Assembly (NCBI RefSeq): GCF_028502605.1
Contig: NC_079232.1
Span: forward strand, 6,262,001-6,326,000
Origin: Trichoderma breve
Taxonomy: Eukaryota; Ascomycota; Sordariomycetes; Hypocreales; Hypocreaceae
DNA: 64,000 nt
Reading direction: 5' to 3'
Shown piece after piece: positions 55,220 through 64,000 of the stretch. Position 1 is the stretch's first letter. Every line of letters starts with the position of its first letter. Both the position numbers and the translations under genes were made by a program. The notes beneath the pieces were generated by a model. The model searched no databases and was not told the origin of the DNA. It saw only the letters and a list, made by a program, of their open reading frames with translations.

Positions 55220-57023
55220 TTATCTATGAAAAACTAGAGCAACGTCTAAGGACCTTATCTTGACGTTCCGATTCAGCCGCTGTAGCAAAACATCTGCCAC
55301 GAATGTCAATTAGCAATTCGCCCACCCTTGTTTCTTTCTTACTCAAACAGACTACGTTATTTGGCTTACCTGCTACCTTCCAATGGCCTGAGAACCACTC
55401 TAGATTTTCCCGTAGTTGTTTGACGTCTTCAGGCACGGCCCTCGTGGGGTAGACCTCGACCAGGTCTACTGCTGCGCGGTAGAGACAACCCAGCCCAGAA
55501 AAACACATTCTGTTGAGAGATGTATCTCTCTTCCCCATGATGAGGCCTTCAACTCGGCACATTTCGAACACTATGTTGTAGGCAAATTGGAGGTCGAGGT
55601 TGAGCTTTGCGTCGGGGGCAGCAGACCACCCAAGGCGCTTTGCCCTATTCCTGTAGGCTGATACGACGGCGCTGTGTCCGTTAGTATTGGTATCACTTTC
55701 AGTGGAAAAAGAGAGTAGAGAGCGTACCTAAGAGCCATGGTTACGCCTTCGCAAACGGGATATGACTCCCCTTGAGAGGTTGCCGCATGCTGTCGGACGA
55801 GATCGTGGAGTAACTTCTCTGCTTCTATGCACTCTGAAGACTCTGGATCACCGTGGACGGCCTTTATAGCCTCGCCGATTAAGAGGGCTGAGTAGGCTCT
55901 TGTTTGGAACTTGGTCGCCGTATTCATAAGAGCGTACTTGTCTTTATTCATGTAGGGAACAGCATCCTGAGGCAAGATTGCACTGCTCGGAATAAGAAGC
56001 GCAGCGGTGTTGTCTGCACATGAAAGAACGACGGAGCTACGCCCCGGTTAGAAGAGTCCATGCAGCCAAGAAGGGGATACGCCTGAGAGGGGGTTAACCA
56101 ACCGATCTAAAAAGACGATGCTGGCCCAGCACAGCCTTCTATCGGGCTCTTGGGTGTCTTTGTACCCATGCCCATTCTCGGCTTTATTCTGCACGGCGAT
56201 CATGTCCAGCTGCCTGATGAGGCCAAAACACGATGCCAATGTTGAGCTAGCCTCTCTGGCCATCCCGTGCCCACACTCGTACGCAGACAGTAGCAGACCT
56301 GCTTGCAGCCTTGCGAGGGAATATGTGTCAGTTGTAGGCGTGTTGAGGAGAGAGAATAGCCGCCTTGTGGTTCGATAGAGCGCGCTGTTGGGGGTGTGAT
56401 TGGGGTGGTAGCAGGGTTGTTGATTCATCAGGAGCATGCACAACAGTAGCAATGCGAAGGAATCGTGGTAGAGTTCCGTATAGATTCGATTGACTCCAAG
56501 AGTGAACTTGAACCTTGGTGCGTCTACAATGGGTATCCAGTGATGGGCTGTGGCAAAGTACCTATTCGAGACTTGCTCCGCGGAGGTGTCGCCATACTTG
56601 AAGATGTCGCTGACCAGGCTCATCAACGACTTGGTGTCAACTTGATCGGAATGCTGCTCTTGAGTCTGGCAAGCGATCCATAGGAGCTGCTTCTCGCCTG
56701 CTGGAGTCAATTCGAGGCCGCAAGAGTCTCGTTTGATGGCCAGGTGCTCGCTCCACAGCAGCTTGGTATCTGGTTCCGTCTCTTCAATCGGCGCCTTGTC
56801 GTCATATTCGCATCTGAGGAGTTTTCTTCATCATTAAGGAACGAATGAGTAAGCATTAGAATCTCCTGGATTGTTGATTGGCGGCCCATTGCGTCTGCGG
56901 AGGTCGCACTTACAAGGAGCATCGCGAGCATCTAGGTAAACGCTTGTCACATCTCCGCTTATGGAGACGGCAGTGGCGGCAGGCTTTCTGAGCTTTGGTC
57001 TCGATCAGTCTTTCGGGTGGCAT
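55220..57023 (-). CDS. second Zn2Cys6 transcription factor (multi-exon)
   Basis: Exons: 57023-56914, 56825 to about 56083, about 56013-55728, 55671-55370 and 55293-55220. Exon 1 starts MPPERLIETKAQ. Choosing the acceptor GATGAAG at 56826 gives a canonical cluster with Cys15, 18, 25, 32, 35 and 42 (CRHCRLHKRRC, CSRC, then C). A fungal-trans domain follows (YFATAHHWIPIVD, LLLLCMLLMNQQPCY, YECGHGMAREASSTLASCFGLIRQLDM, DRRLCWASIVFLDRLVNP). A later intron has a perfect TACTAAC branch. The last exon gives a short C-terminus ending ALVFHR. The exon 2/3 junction is unresolved: phase fits either a GC-AG intron at 56082 or a GT donor near 56102 with acceptor 32 nt later. It is divergent from the SDR at 57698, a typical regulator/target layout. 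Confidence 0.85.
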
Positions 57024-57697
57024 CTTGAATTTTCTCAATCTTCGCTGTGAAACAGAGGATGTTACTCGTGTTTGCTTATTCTGGCCGACAAGGATGGAAT
57101 TGACAAGAGAGGGGCCAGGTGTAAAGGGGAGCGTCCAAGGATTTGTCCAGGTCCTGATTGCTAAGCTTGAATCGACTTAGAGCGACAAGGGGGCGGCCGC
57201 AACCCTGTCATAGGACTATGCCCTATTAAGTTGAGTTGGTCGATGCGGATTGGCTACACCAGCGGCCGCTCCCATGCTCCATATTAAGAGTGTCCTCGAG
57301 TCATCGGCCGCTACCCGGTCGGTATGTTGCATCCATTTATGTCTGCAGCCCGGTTCAAACGGTGTTGATGGACAGGTACAGCTCCATTATATTCTTGCCT
57401 CGGACGATACTGGACGTTGAAGAATGGTATTGATAATCAATTTAGTATCCTGAAGAGCGGCGCGATTGCAATGCCATGATTTCTAATCCGTCTCATGGAC
57501 GATGGTACAATATGTGACCAGAGGTTCTTCTAGCTGTGCTGCTGTTCATTCAGCTATATAATGATGCCTTACCGGCATATGTTGGATCAGAGAGAGCAGA
57601 AGAAGTAGACTGGTTTTCCATCTTATACACCTTGTTACCACAATCGACTTCCAGCTCGAGAGACCTTCCCAGTGTTACCCAGTAACAGACAGCCAAA
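57024..57697. promoter_or_regulatory. divergent promoter between Zn2Cys6 regulator and SDR, with three CGGCCG sites
   Basis: 674 bp between start codons. CGGCCG (inverted CGG half-sites with no spacer, the kind of sequence Zn2Cys6 proteins bind) occurs at 57194-57199, 57263-57268 and 57305-57310, two of them within GCGGCCGC. A TATA box TATATAAT lies at 57555-57562, 136 bp before the SDR start. The element at 57193-57209 (GCGGCCGCAACCCTGTC) recurs with one mismatch near 59024, upstream of the MDR gene. Confidence 0.55.
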
Positions 57698-58647
57698 ATG
57701 CCTGAGTTCGTCAACGTTCCCACTTATACCAAGAAATTTCACCACGAGCCCTATGAGGCAATCTCCCCTACTCGTCCTGAGCTCTCGACCAAGGGGAAGA
57801 CTGTTGTCATCACTGGTGGAGGAGGAGAGATTGGAGCGGCCATTGCTCTGACTTTCGCCCAGTCTGGCGCTTCAAGCATCGCCCTTTTAGGACGTACCGA
57901 GGCGACTCTGCTTAAGAGCAAGCAAGCTATCGACTCAAAATATCCCGAGACCACTGTCCACATCATCACGACTGACGTTGCTGACGAGGCATCTGTAACC
58001 GCTGCTCTCAGCAAGTTTGCATCCGTTGCGGGCAAGAAGCTTGACATTCTTGTTGCTAACGCTGCAGTTCTGCCTGATCCGGGGACACTTCTGGGAACCG
58101 AATCATCTCTGTGGTGGTCTGGATTCGAGATCAACGTCAGGGGACAGTTCAACCTCGTCCGAGCGTTTGTGCCTCTGGCTGAGAAGAACGCAACCGTCAT
58201 CAACGTGACGTCTTCAGTTGCCCAATTCCCCTTTGTTCCCGGGTCTAGCAGCTACCACGGATCAAAGTTGGCAGGCGTCAAGATTTTCGATTATCTGCAT
58301 TTCGAAAATCCCAATTTGAGGGTGCTGCAGTTCCACCCCGGCGTGGTGCAGAGCAGCATGTCGCAGAAGTCGTTCGATACTGGCATTCCTAGGCCTATCA
58401 TGGACTCCCGTGAGTACATACCCACACCCTTGACAAATCGATGTTCCGTGGAATTGTTTCAGCTAATTTGAGTATTTAATCAGCTTTCCTGCCCGGCGCT
58501 TTTGCCGTTTGGTGTGCCAGCGCTGAATCGGAGAGCCTGAGAGGCAAGTTTTTGTGGGCAAACTGGGACGTGGAGGAGCTCAAGGAGATTGTCAAGACAT
58601 TTGAAGGCGCTCCGCAGCTGACATTTGGTCTTCTTGGCTGGCCGTAG
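57698..58647 (+). CDS. short-chain dehydrogenase/reductase (291 aa)
   Basis: Two exons: 57698-58409 and 58484-58647 (GTGAGT donor, TTTAATCAG acceptor, phase 1). SDR features: cofactor loop TGGGGEIG (39-46), the NAA motif at 121-123, catalytic Ser172/173 (INVTSS), and Tyr186/Lys190 (YHGSK). A ~30-residue N-terminal arm (MPEFVNVPTYTKKFHHEPYE) precedes the fold. The second exon supplies the C-terminal substrate lid and ends GLLGWP. It should catalyse an NAD(P)-dependent alcohol/ketone conversion in the cytosol; substrate unknown. Divergent from a Zn2Cys6 gene and sharing an upstream element with the MDR at 59655, it is probably under that regulator's control, by inference. Confidence 0.92.
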
Positions 58648-59654
58648 GAGAATAGATTCAGATGCATGTACATATTGAGGTTGAAGCGAGATGGTGTATC
58701 TTGGTAGATTAGATTATATCTTTGATATCGATAGGTAGAAATTTCGCAATTGTATGACAATCAGGCGTCTCACTTTAACATTTGGCAGTACCTGCCCTCA
58801 TCACCTTTGCTACGTGTAGGTACCAGTACACTGTTAGAACAGTTGAACAGGTACCTGAGTCTCGCTTATGTAATTCGCCCCGTGTGTCTTGGGACTTGTC
58901 GAGATTATTTTCCTTCCACCAAAAGAAAACCCTCACTCGCCACGATGACTTCTGCAATTACTCTATGCAGGCCATCGACCATCATTTCCAGCGCCTTGAT
59001 TCGAGATCCAACCTGCAGGGGAGCGGCCGCACCCCTGTCGCTTTTACCGCCGCTAATCAGCCCTTCAGGGCTTGCGGAGTTGCTGTGGGTGACGCTAAAG
59101 AACGGAGTAACGGCGCCACCGCCGAGTCTCAAGGATCGGGTCTTCTCCCGCGATTCTATTCCAATTCCGCGCATCCATGACTGCGACAAATTAACCCAAG
59201 ACAGCATTTGGAGAGAATGATCTTTTCCGCAAGATATATCACTCATTAATAATCCTATTTCCTCCGTTGTTTTCAAACGAGGTTGCGGAACTCGATTCCA
59301 CCACCGGCCTGCAACTCCGCTGCAGAAGCGCAGACAACATGAATTATGCACCACCACCTGCTAACGAATCAGGGCCACAATCCACTTTGTAGGTACTCGA
59401 AGCGAGTGCCGTCTCGAGTTTGTTTAGACTCAACACACGATGGGTTATCAATCCATTTCTGGTAAATATAAGCAAATGATGATAAATCATGGCAGCCTCG
59501 ATAACTGAGATTGGCCTACAGGTATGCCTAAGCCGCATATATAATTGCTCTAATCACTTCAATACTTCACAACGCTTCAAGCAATCGTGACGTTTACCGA
59601 ATTTAGAACTGAATCTTCACCAACATACTTTCTCACTCCCTTCAAGAATTCGCC
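58648..59654. promoter_or_regulatory. upstream region of the MDR gene with GCGGCCGC element and TATA box
   Basis: 1.0 kb. CGGCCG at 59025-59030 sits in GCGGCCGCACCCCTGTC (59024-59040), nearly the same 17 bp as in the 57.2-kb divergent promoter. TATATAAT at 59538-59545 lies 110 bp before the MDR ATG. The minus frame at 58905-59357 (150 codons) lacks a domain and overlaps these elements. Confidence 0.55.
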
Positions 59655-60992
59655 ATGGCCGACAATAATGTCCCACAGACTCGGAGAGCTCTTCGCAGGC
59701 GCGGCCCTCACGTGGCCGAATTCGTTGACGAGGCTATTCCTTCCCGAGGCTCATCCGACGTGCTGATTCAAGTTCGCGCTGTTTCATTGAACTACAAAGA
59801 TCTAGCTATGCTGGACGATAACTTTCCGTGGCCGGTTCCGTCCAATGTTATTATGGCCGCCGACGTCGCAGGCGAGGTTGTTTGGGTTGGCGACAAAGTG
59901 ACCCTGTTTGAGGTGAGGGACCTCAAATAAGTGCCTGAATAATGATGGTTACTCACTCTCTCTTAGGTTGGTAGCAGAGTTGCCGCCATCCATAATTTGG
60001 ACAACATTACTGGGCGTGAATTGACGGCACGAGGTGAGCAACTACTAGCATCTGTTTTCTTCCACAATAGCCCATGCTGACGGCAATGCGATAGCTCCTG
60101 GCCAAGGTATGGATGGCACCTTGGCTACCTATGTGGTGTTTGCAGAGGTTGAGCTTGTGAAAGTCCCCGACAACTTGACATGGGCCGAGGTTGGTTCCGA
60201 GTTGCTCTACATTTCCTTTGATAGTTAGGGGAAGACTGACATTTCTTAGGCTAGTATCGTGCCTTGCTCTGGCGTTACAGCTTGGTCAGCCCTGAACATG
60301 AGGAGCAACAACTTGTGGGGAAAGACGGTGCTTGTTCAAGGTAAATCATTTTGTATGCACATATGAAAATACTCGATAGATTGCTAATGTGGGGGGCAGG
60401 TACTGGAGGAGTGAGCATTATGGCACTCAGTCTGGCCGCCAAAGCTGGCGCCACCGTAATTGCAACTTCTTCGTCTGATGCGAAGCTGGAACGGGCGAAA
60501 AAACTCGGTGCTACTCATGTCATCAACTACAAGCAGAATCCCAACTGGGATGAAGAGGTGTTGAAGCTGACTGGAGGCCTTGGAGTCGACATCATCATCG
60601 AGCAAGGCGGGGCTGATTCTCTACTCCAGAGTGTACAGTCAATACGACGAGAGGGTCAGATCTCTCAAGTTGGCTTCCTGTCAGGAGATGGCAAAGGCGA
60701 TCTGTTTCGCCTGGTACAACTGCTCATCATGAAAAAGTGTAGCATTGTGTAAGTTTAAATTGGTAATCAATTCTCTGCTAGATTTACAGGATACTAATAC
60801 TGCCCCGTCTTGTACAGCGGAATCCAAGTCGGGTCAAAAGGCGACCTGGAAGACTTGATGAATTTTCTCAGGCAACCGCACTTTAAACTCGACTCATGTA
60901 TCGACCGAATTTTTAGTTTCGACAAGTCATTGGAGGCTTTCGATTACATGCGAAAGGGCGGCGCGGTTGGGAAGATTGTCATTGAGTTTTAG
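59655..60992 (+). CDS. zinc-independent MDR oxidoreductase, quinone reductase-like (344 aa)
   Basis: Six exons: 59655-59912, 59967-60033, 60095-60189, 60250-60340, 60400-60748 and 60818-60992. Phases 0, 1, 0, 1 and 2 all fit. MDR features: SLNYKDLAMLDDNFPWPVP and ADVAGEVVWVGD in the catalytic domain, and a Rossmann region VLVQGTGGVSIMALSLAAK. NADP-type ATSSSDAKLERAKKLGA, HVINYKQNP and a GIQVGSKGDLEDLM segment follow. Cysteine/histidine zinc ligands are absent, so it belongs with quinone oxidoreductase/enoyl reductase-like members. Likely an NADPH-dependent reductase in the cytosol. The shared promoter element with the SDR suggests both act in one small pathway. Confidence 0.92.
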
Positions 60993-61284
60993 CACAGGCA
61001 TGCAAACCTGCCTACATGTTGACTGGGGTGAAGTGCTGACAAAAATAACAAGATCTTCCAGGACCAATATTAGGTCCCAGATAAAAGTAGAATTTATAAA
61101 TAAAGCACCAACAAGACGGGCTTGCTCAAATGCAGTACATACATATTGTGACTGCGCAATTCTAATGTACAGTATTGCCAGCACACAAAGGTGAAGTATC
61201 ATGAATCATCATTTTGGTATTGTTCCCCCCCTTTGCCTTTCCCTTTTGGCTTCCAACTCAGCCTAATCCCATACAAATTTTCCC
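60993..61284. other. convergent 3' region
   Basis: 292 bp between the MDR stop and the ribonuclease stop, with AT-rich 3' UTR-like sequence (AATTTATAAATAAAG near 61090). No gene. Confidence 0.5.
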
Positions 61285-61854
61285 TTAGTCCTTCTTGCAG
61301 GCAACAAAGTCGTTGCCGCTAGCACCGGTGTGGGTGATGACGGAGTCGAAGTTGCCCTTGGAGTCGAAAATGACACGGTCGGCACCGGGGCTTCCACCGG
61401 TGTATACCTTGAAGGTGTTCAGAATAGGGAACTCGTACCAAGGAGAAGCGGTGGGGAAGCTGAAACCCTCATAGTCGTTGTACTGGTGAGGGTAGTCATC
61501 CGAGCCTAGGTCCAATGTCAGCAATTCTGGTCAAGACACCCAGATCCACTCAAAAAGGAACCCCGCCAAAGATACGATCAAAGCAGCCGCAACATCGCAG
61601 TGAAACTCACCAATGGTGCTACCGGACTTGTAGTGGCTGTATCCGGCTGAGAGAGCATCGTCGATATCAGACTGCCAGTAGCAGGTGGAACCGCAAGTGT
61701 AAACACAAGAAGCGCGGCTTTCGATAGCAGCAGCGGAGGCGCTGGAAACGAGGCCGACAACGGCGGCGACAACCTGCGTTCATCACGTTTTAGCAACGAT
61801 CTGTGGGTTATCAAGGGACAGAACTGAGCCATGACATACCTTGAAGCTGACCAT
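61285..61854 (-). CDS. secreted guanyl-specific ribonuclease, RNase T1/F1 family (132 aa precursor)
   Basis: Three exons: 61854-61840, 61773-61611 and 61505-61285, phases 0 and 1. A signal peptide is clear ([19 protein letters not shown]), probably with a short propeptide ending ESR. The mature part has [11 protein letters not shown] and [11 protein letters not shown], followed by [15 protein letters not shown] and [13 protein letters not shown]. Catalytic residues by family correspondence are His66, Glu84, Arg103 and His118 of the precursor, all present. Cysteines fit the family disulfides. The enzyme cleaves RNA 3' of guanosine via a 2',3'-cyclic intermediate and is exported. The TATA box at 61966-61972 is about 115 bp upstream. 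Length is normal for the family. Confidence 0.95.
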
Positions 61855-63547
61855 TTTGAAGTGTGAGAGTGTGAAGACGGAGGGGAAGTTGAAGACGAGG
61901 GACTGGTTGGGCTGTACTGGGATGACGGACCACGATGCCACAGACCACACGGACGATCTTTGACCTTTATATGTTTGTTCATCTACTCCGTAGCTATTAT
62001 CGCTAGCAGCATCAACAATAACAGCCTCCAGATCCAGATCCCGACCTCCCTTGTTTGGCAGGTCCCAAAGGTCCCAAACTCTCCGTCTCCCGCAATCTCC
62101 TCCACGGCCCCTCGTCCTAAAAGACGATCCTCCGCAGCCATCCTGGACCAGTATCCTATCCTACTAGCATCCTCCACATCCAGCATTCAGCAACCCTCTC
62201 GACACAATCATGCTCGTCCGCTGGCCCTCGTGGCCTCATCGCCACGTTTTACCTGTCCATTGCATCTCCTCCACGTGAAGACATTAATGGCCATCACCCA
62301 GCTTAGGAACAAACGTCCGTCGAGATCCAGGACCTTCTTTATTAAGCTCGGTGCCCTGATTGGGAGACCGAGGCGGTTTCGATGCCGGTTAGGCGGGAAG
62401 CGCGGTCTGTGGACGGAATTCCGGCATCGCGGGTTCCATTTTATTTGGCTTGCCGCCGTGACTGAGGGGCTCAAGACTGCGCGCGAAGCGACGATCGCTT
62501 GGATTTATCAGTCGGTATTTGCCGGCAACACCAACGGAGCTCCCCGTCCACGCAGCAGAAGTTCTTTATTTTGATTCAAAAAGTGCAAAGGACCGGCCCA
62601 ATGGGAGAAATAATCGAATAGAGGGTGTGCTATGAAAAAGCCTCTCGCTCTCAGCTGTTTCATATCGGGAAGGCCATGGGAACAATCAGTCGTTATCATT
62701 GGGTGCCATTGCCGGTTGATGGCTGTCCAATACTAGTCTGCCGCTACCGGACAATAACCATAACGAGAAGGTAATCTGGCCCTTTTTCCGGGATTGCGTA
62801 CCATTGTCGAGCTGTGTGGGCTTTGGGCGAACGCCTTACTTGTCTGAGATAGGATTGCCGCCAGCATGTTGATTGGAGGTTAGCGATCGTCCATATATCT
62901 GGAATTGCCTACGGAGCATTAATGCGGAGCTGGCATATCGATTCTCACTAAGCTCTTGCGGGTGTTGGAAGCGAATGCCAGAGATAGGAAATTTTACAAT
63001 CAAATCTACGCGAAATTTAGACATGAAAAGAGCATGTGATTATTATATACTACGGACATTGCCCTCTTTTTATGCTAGATTTTTTTGGTTCCTAAACCAA
63101 TTTTAAGTCTAGGACATTAACCTGCATTGTGCTTCGGCAGATTTACACCCCTGCTCTGAGCGTGGCGTGATGCATACGCAAAGTTCTGCTAAAAGCAAGG
63201 CTTGTCTCGAAAACGTTAAAATGAAGTGAAGCGAAGAGTAATCAACACAAAATATTCTTTGTGACGGTGGATGAACCCTTTGGAAAGAGAGGAAATAGTA
63301 CACGTTTTGGAATGATTGTATCCTCTACACCTGTATTATGGCTTTTCTGTCTCCCAATGCTATTACCAAATACCCTCGGAGACTTATGGATGCGTCTTAA
63401 TGCTACTTGTAAAAACTAACGAGGCAACACTGTTCCAAAACTCGCTTCCTAATCAATACCTCATCCACCTTAGTGCTAATGGCTAGAGAAATTTATGCTT
63501 CGTAATCATACATCGTCTTCCCCTAATCATGACTTGATCATCTTTCT
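61855..63547. other. ribonuclease promoter and gene-free spacer
   Basis: 1.7 kb. TATATAAA (minus strand) at 61966-61972 serves the ribonuclease. The rest contains a GC-rich patch (62340-62480) and AT-rich sequence (63020-63120). The plus frame at 61960-62574 has no domain. Nothing else supported. Confidence 0.5.
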
Positions 63548-64000
63548 TTACTCCATGATAACGACATACTTTTCATCCGTTGTCCTCTTCATCAACTTGC
63601 CATACGCCTCCACGGCTTGATCGATAGGCACTGGTGTCCATTTGCTTCCGGATTTCAACTTCCCAGAATCGAAAAGCTTTGTCATGGCACTCATTCTCCG
63701 TGCCATGTCCTTCGCCGAGGGGTTCAGCGAGTTGCATCCCAAAAGACTCAAATCAGCGCGATAAAAGTCACGCATGTCGAAGCTGATGTCTCGGGCGCCG
63801 ACCTTGGGAGCGGAAATGAAAGCAAGGCGGCCATTTTTAGCGAGTTTCTTCAGGCCGTTTACCGTTAGGGTGGGAGATCCCACGGTGTCGAGAATGACGT
63901 CGACTCCCTTGCCCTCTGTCAGGACGTCCAAGGTGTTCAGTTCTGGGTCTTCGTCGGTGTTCACATGGCCGTCAGCATCGCGAGTGGCCTTGATGATCCG
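63548..64000 (-). CDS. MDR reductase, C-terminal part (cut by the window end)
   Basis: The frame runs off the right edge, so only the last ~150 residues are seen. Visible features are GKGVDVILDTVGSPTL (end of the cofactor domain), LAKNGRLAFISAPKVG, a YRADLSLLGCNSLNPSAKDM segment and the terminal SGSKWTPVPIDQAVEAYGKL with TDEKYVVIME. This is typical of zinc-independent medium-chain quinone oxidoreductase/zinc-binding-dehydrogenase-like proteins. It is a second MDR within 4 kb of the one at 59655 but is not a close copy. Start, introns and N-terminal half lie outside the window. Confidence 0.88.
   Translation of the reverse strand, partial: RIIKATRDADGHVNTDEDPELNTLDVLTEGKGVDVILDTVGSPTLTVNGLKKLAKNGRLAFISAPKVGARDISFDMRDFYRADLSLLGCNSLNPSAKDMARRMSAMTKLFDSGKLKSGSKWTPVPIDQAVEAYGKLMKRTTDEKYVVIME

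Noticed and set aside
58905..59357. 150-codon minus-strand ORF in the MDR promoter
   Set aside because: No domain; overlaps the GCGGCCGC element upstream of the MDR gene.

Overview
The window reads as nuclear DNA of a filamentous ascomycete. Genes carry short introns (mostly 50-100 bp) with GT(A/G)NGT donors and CTAAC/CTGAC branch sites close to the AG. Intergenic gaps are long, proteins are rich in Q/P/S disorder, and families such as GNA1, Sed5, Zn2Cys6 regulators and RNase T1 are present. The style fits Sordariomycetes and probably Hypocreales (Trichoderma-like), but that placement is inference. No bacterial operons, transposases, rRNA or CRISPR arrays were seen. Gene models below were assembled by eye from frame continuity and splice signals.

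Layout. 0.8-9.3 kb (-): two very long disordered proteins in tandem, possibly one gene. 10.5-11.6 kb (+): the Golgi syntaxin Sed5. 12.5-17.0 kb: a trio of carbohydrate redox enzymes (aldo/keto reductase, zinc polyol/idonate-type dehydrogenase, KduD-like SDR). 17.6-18.2 kb (-): GNA1 for UDP-GlcNAc synthesis. 19.8-25.4 kb: three conserved-looking orphan proteins. 25.6 kb: an intron-containing tRNA-Gly. 26.2-28.1 kb (-): the tRNA adenosine deaminase Tad2 with a long acidic N-terminal extension and a minisatellite-filled intron.

29.5-32.5 kb (-) holds the most unusual locus. It is a protein with a half Zn-cluster motif and a C-terminal hydrophobic segment, joined through four consecutive 60-63 nt phase-0 exons. 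Three of the introns between them look related to each other. 35.3-37.3 kb (-): a DUF2439 (Mte1/ZGRF1-like) protein with internal repeats. 38.7-40.3 kb (-): a disordered orphan. 40.3-45.8 kb: gene-poor, with a cluster of TACATGTA palindromes. 45.8-46.6 kb (-): a MARVEL-domain membrane protein. 48.6-49.0 kb (+): a tiny three-exon cysteine-rich protein.

52.3-61.9 kb resembles a small accessory cluster: two Zn2Cys6 regulators, an SDR divergent from one of them, a zinc-independent MDR reductase and a secreted RNase T1-type ribonuclease. A GCGGCCGC-centred element occurs in the regulator/SDR divergent promoter and again upstream of the MDR gene. The window ends inside another MDR reductase gene (-).
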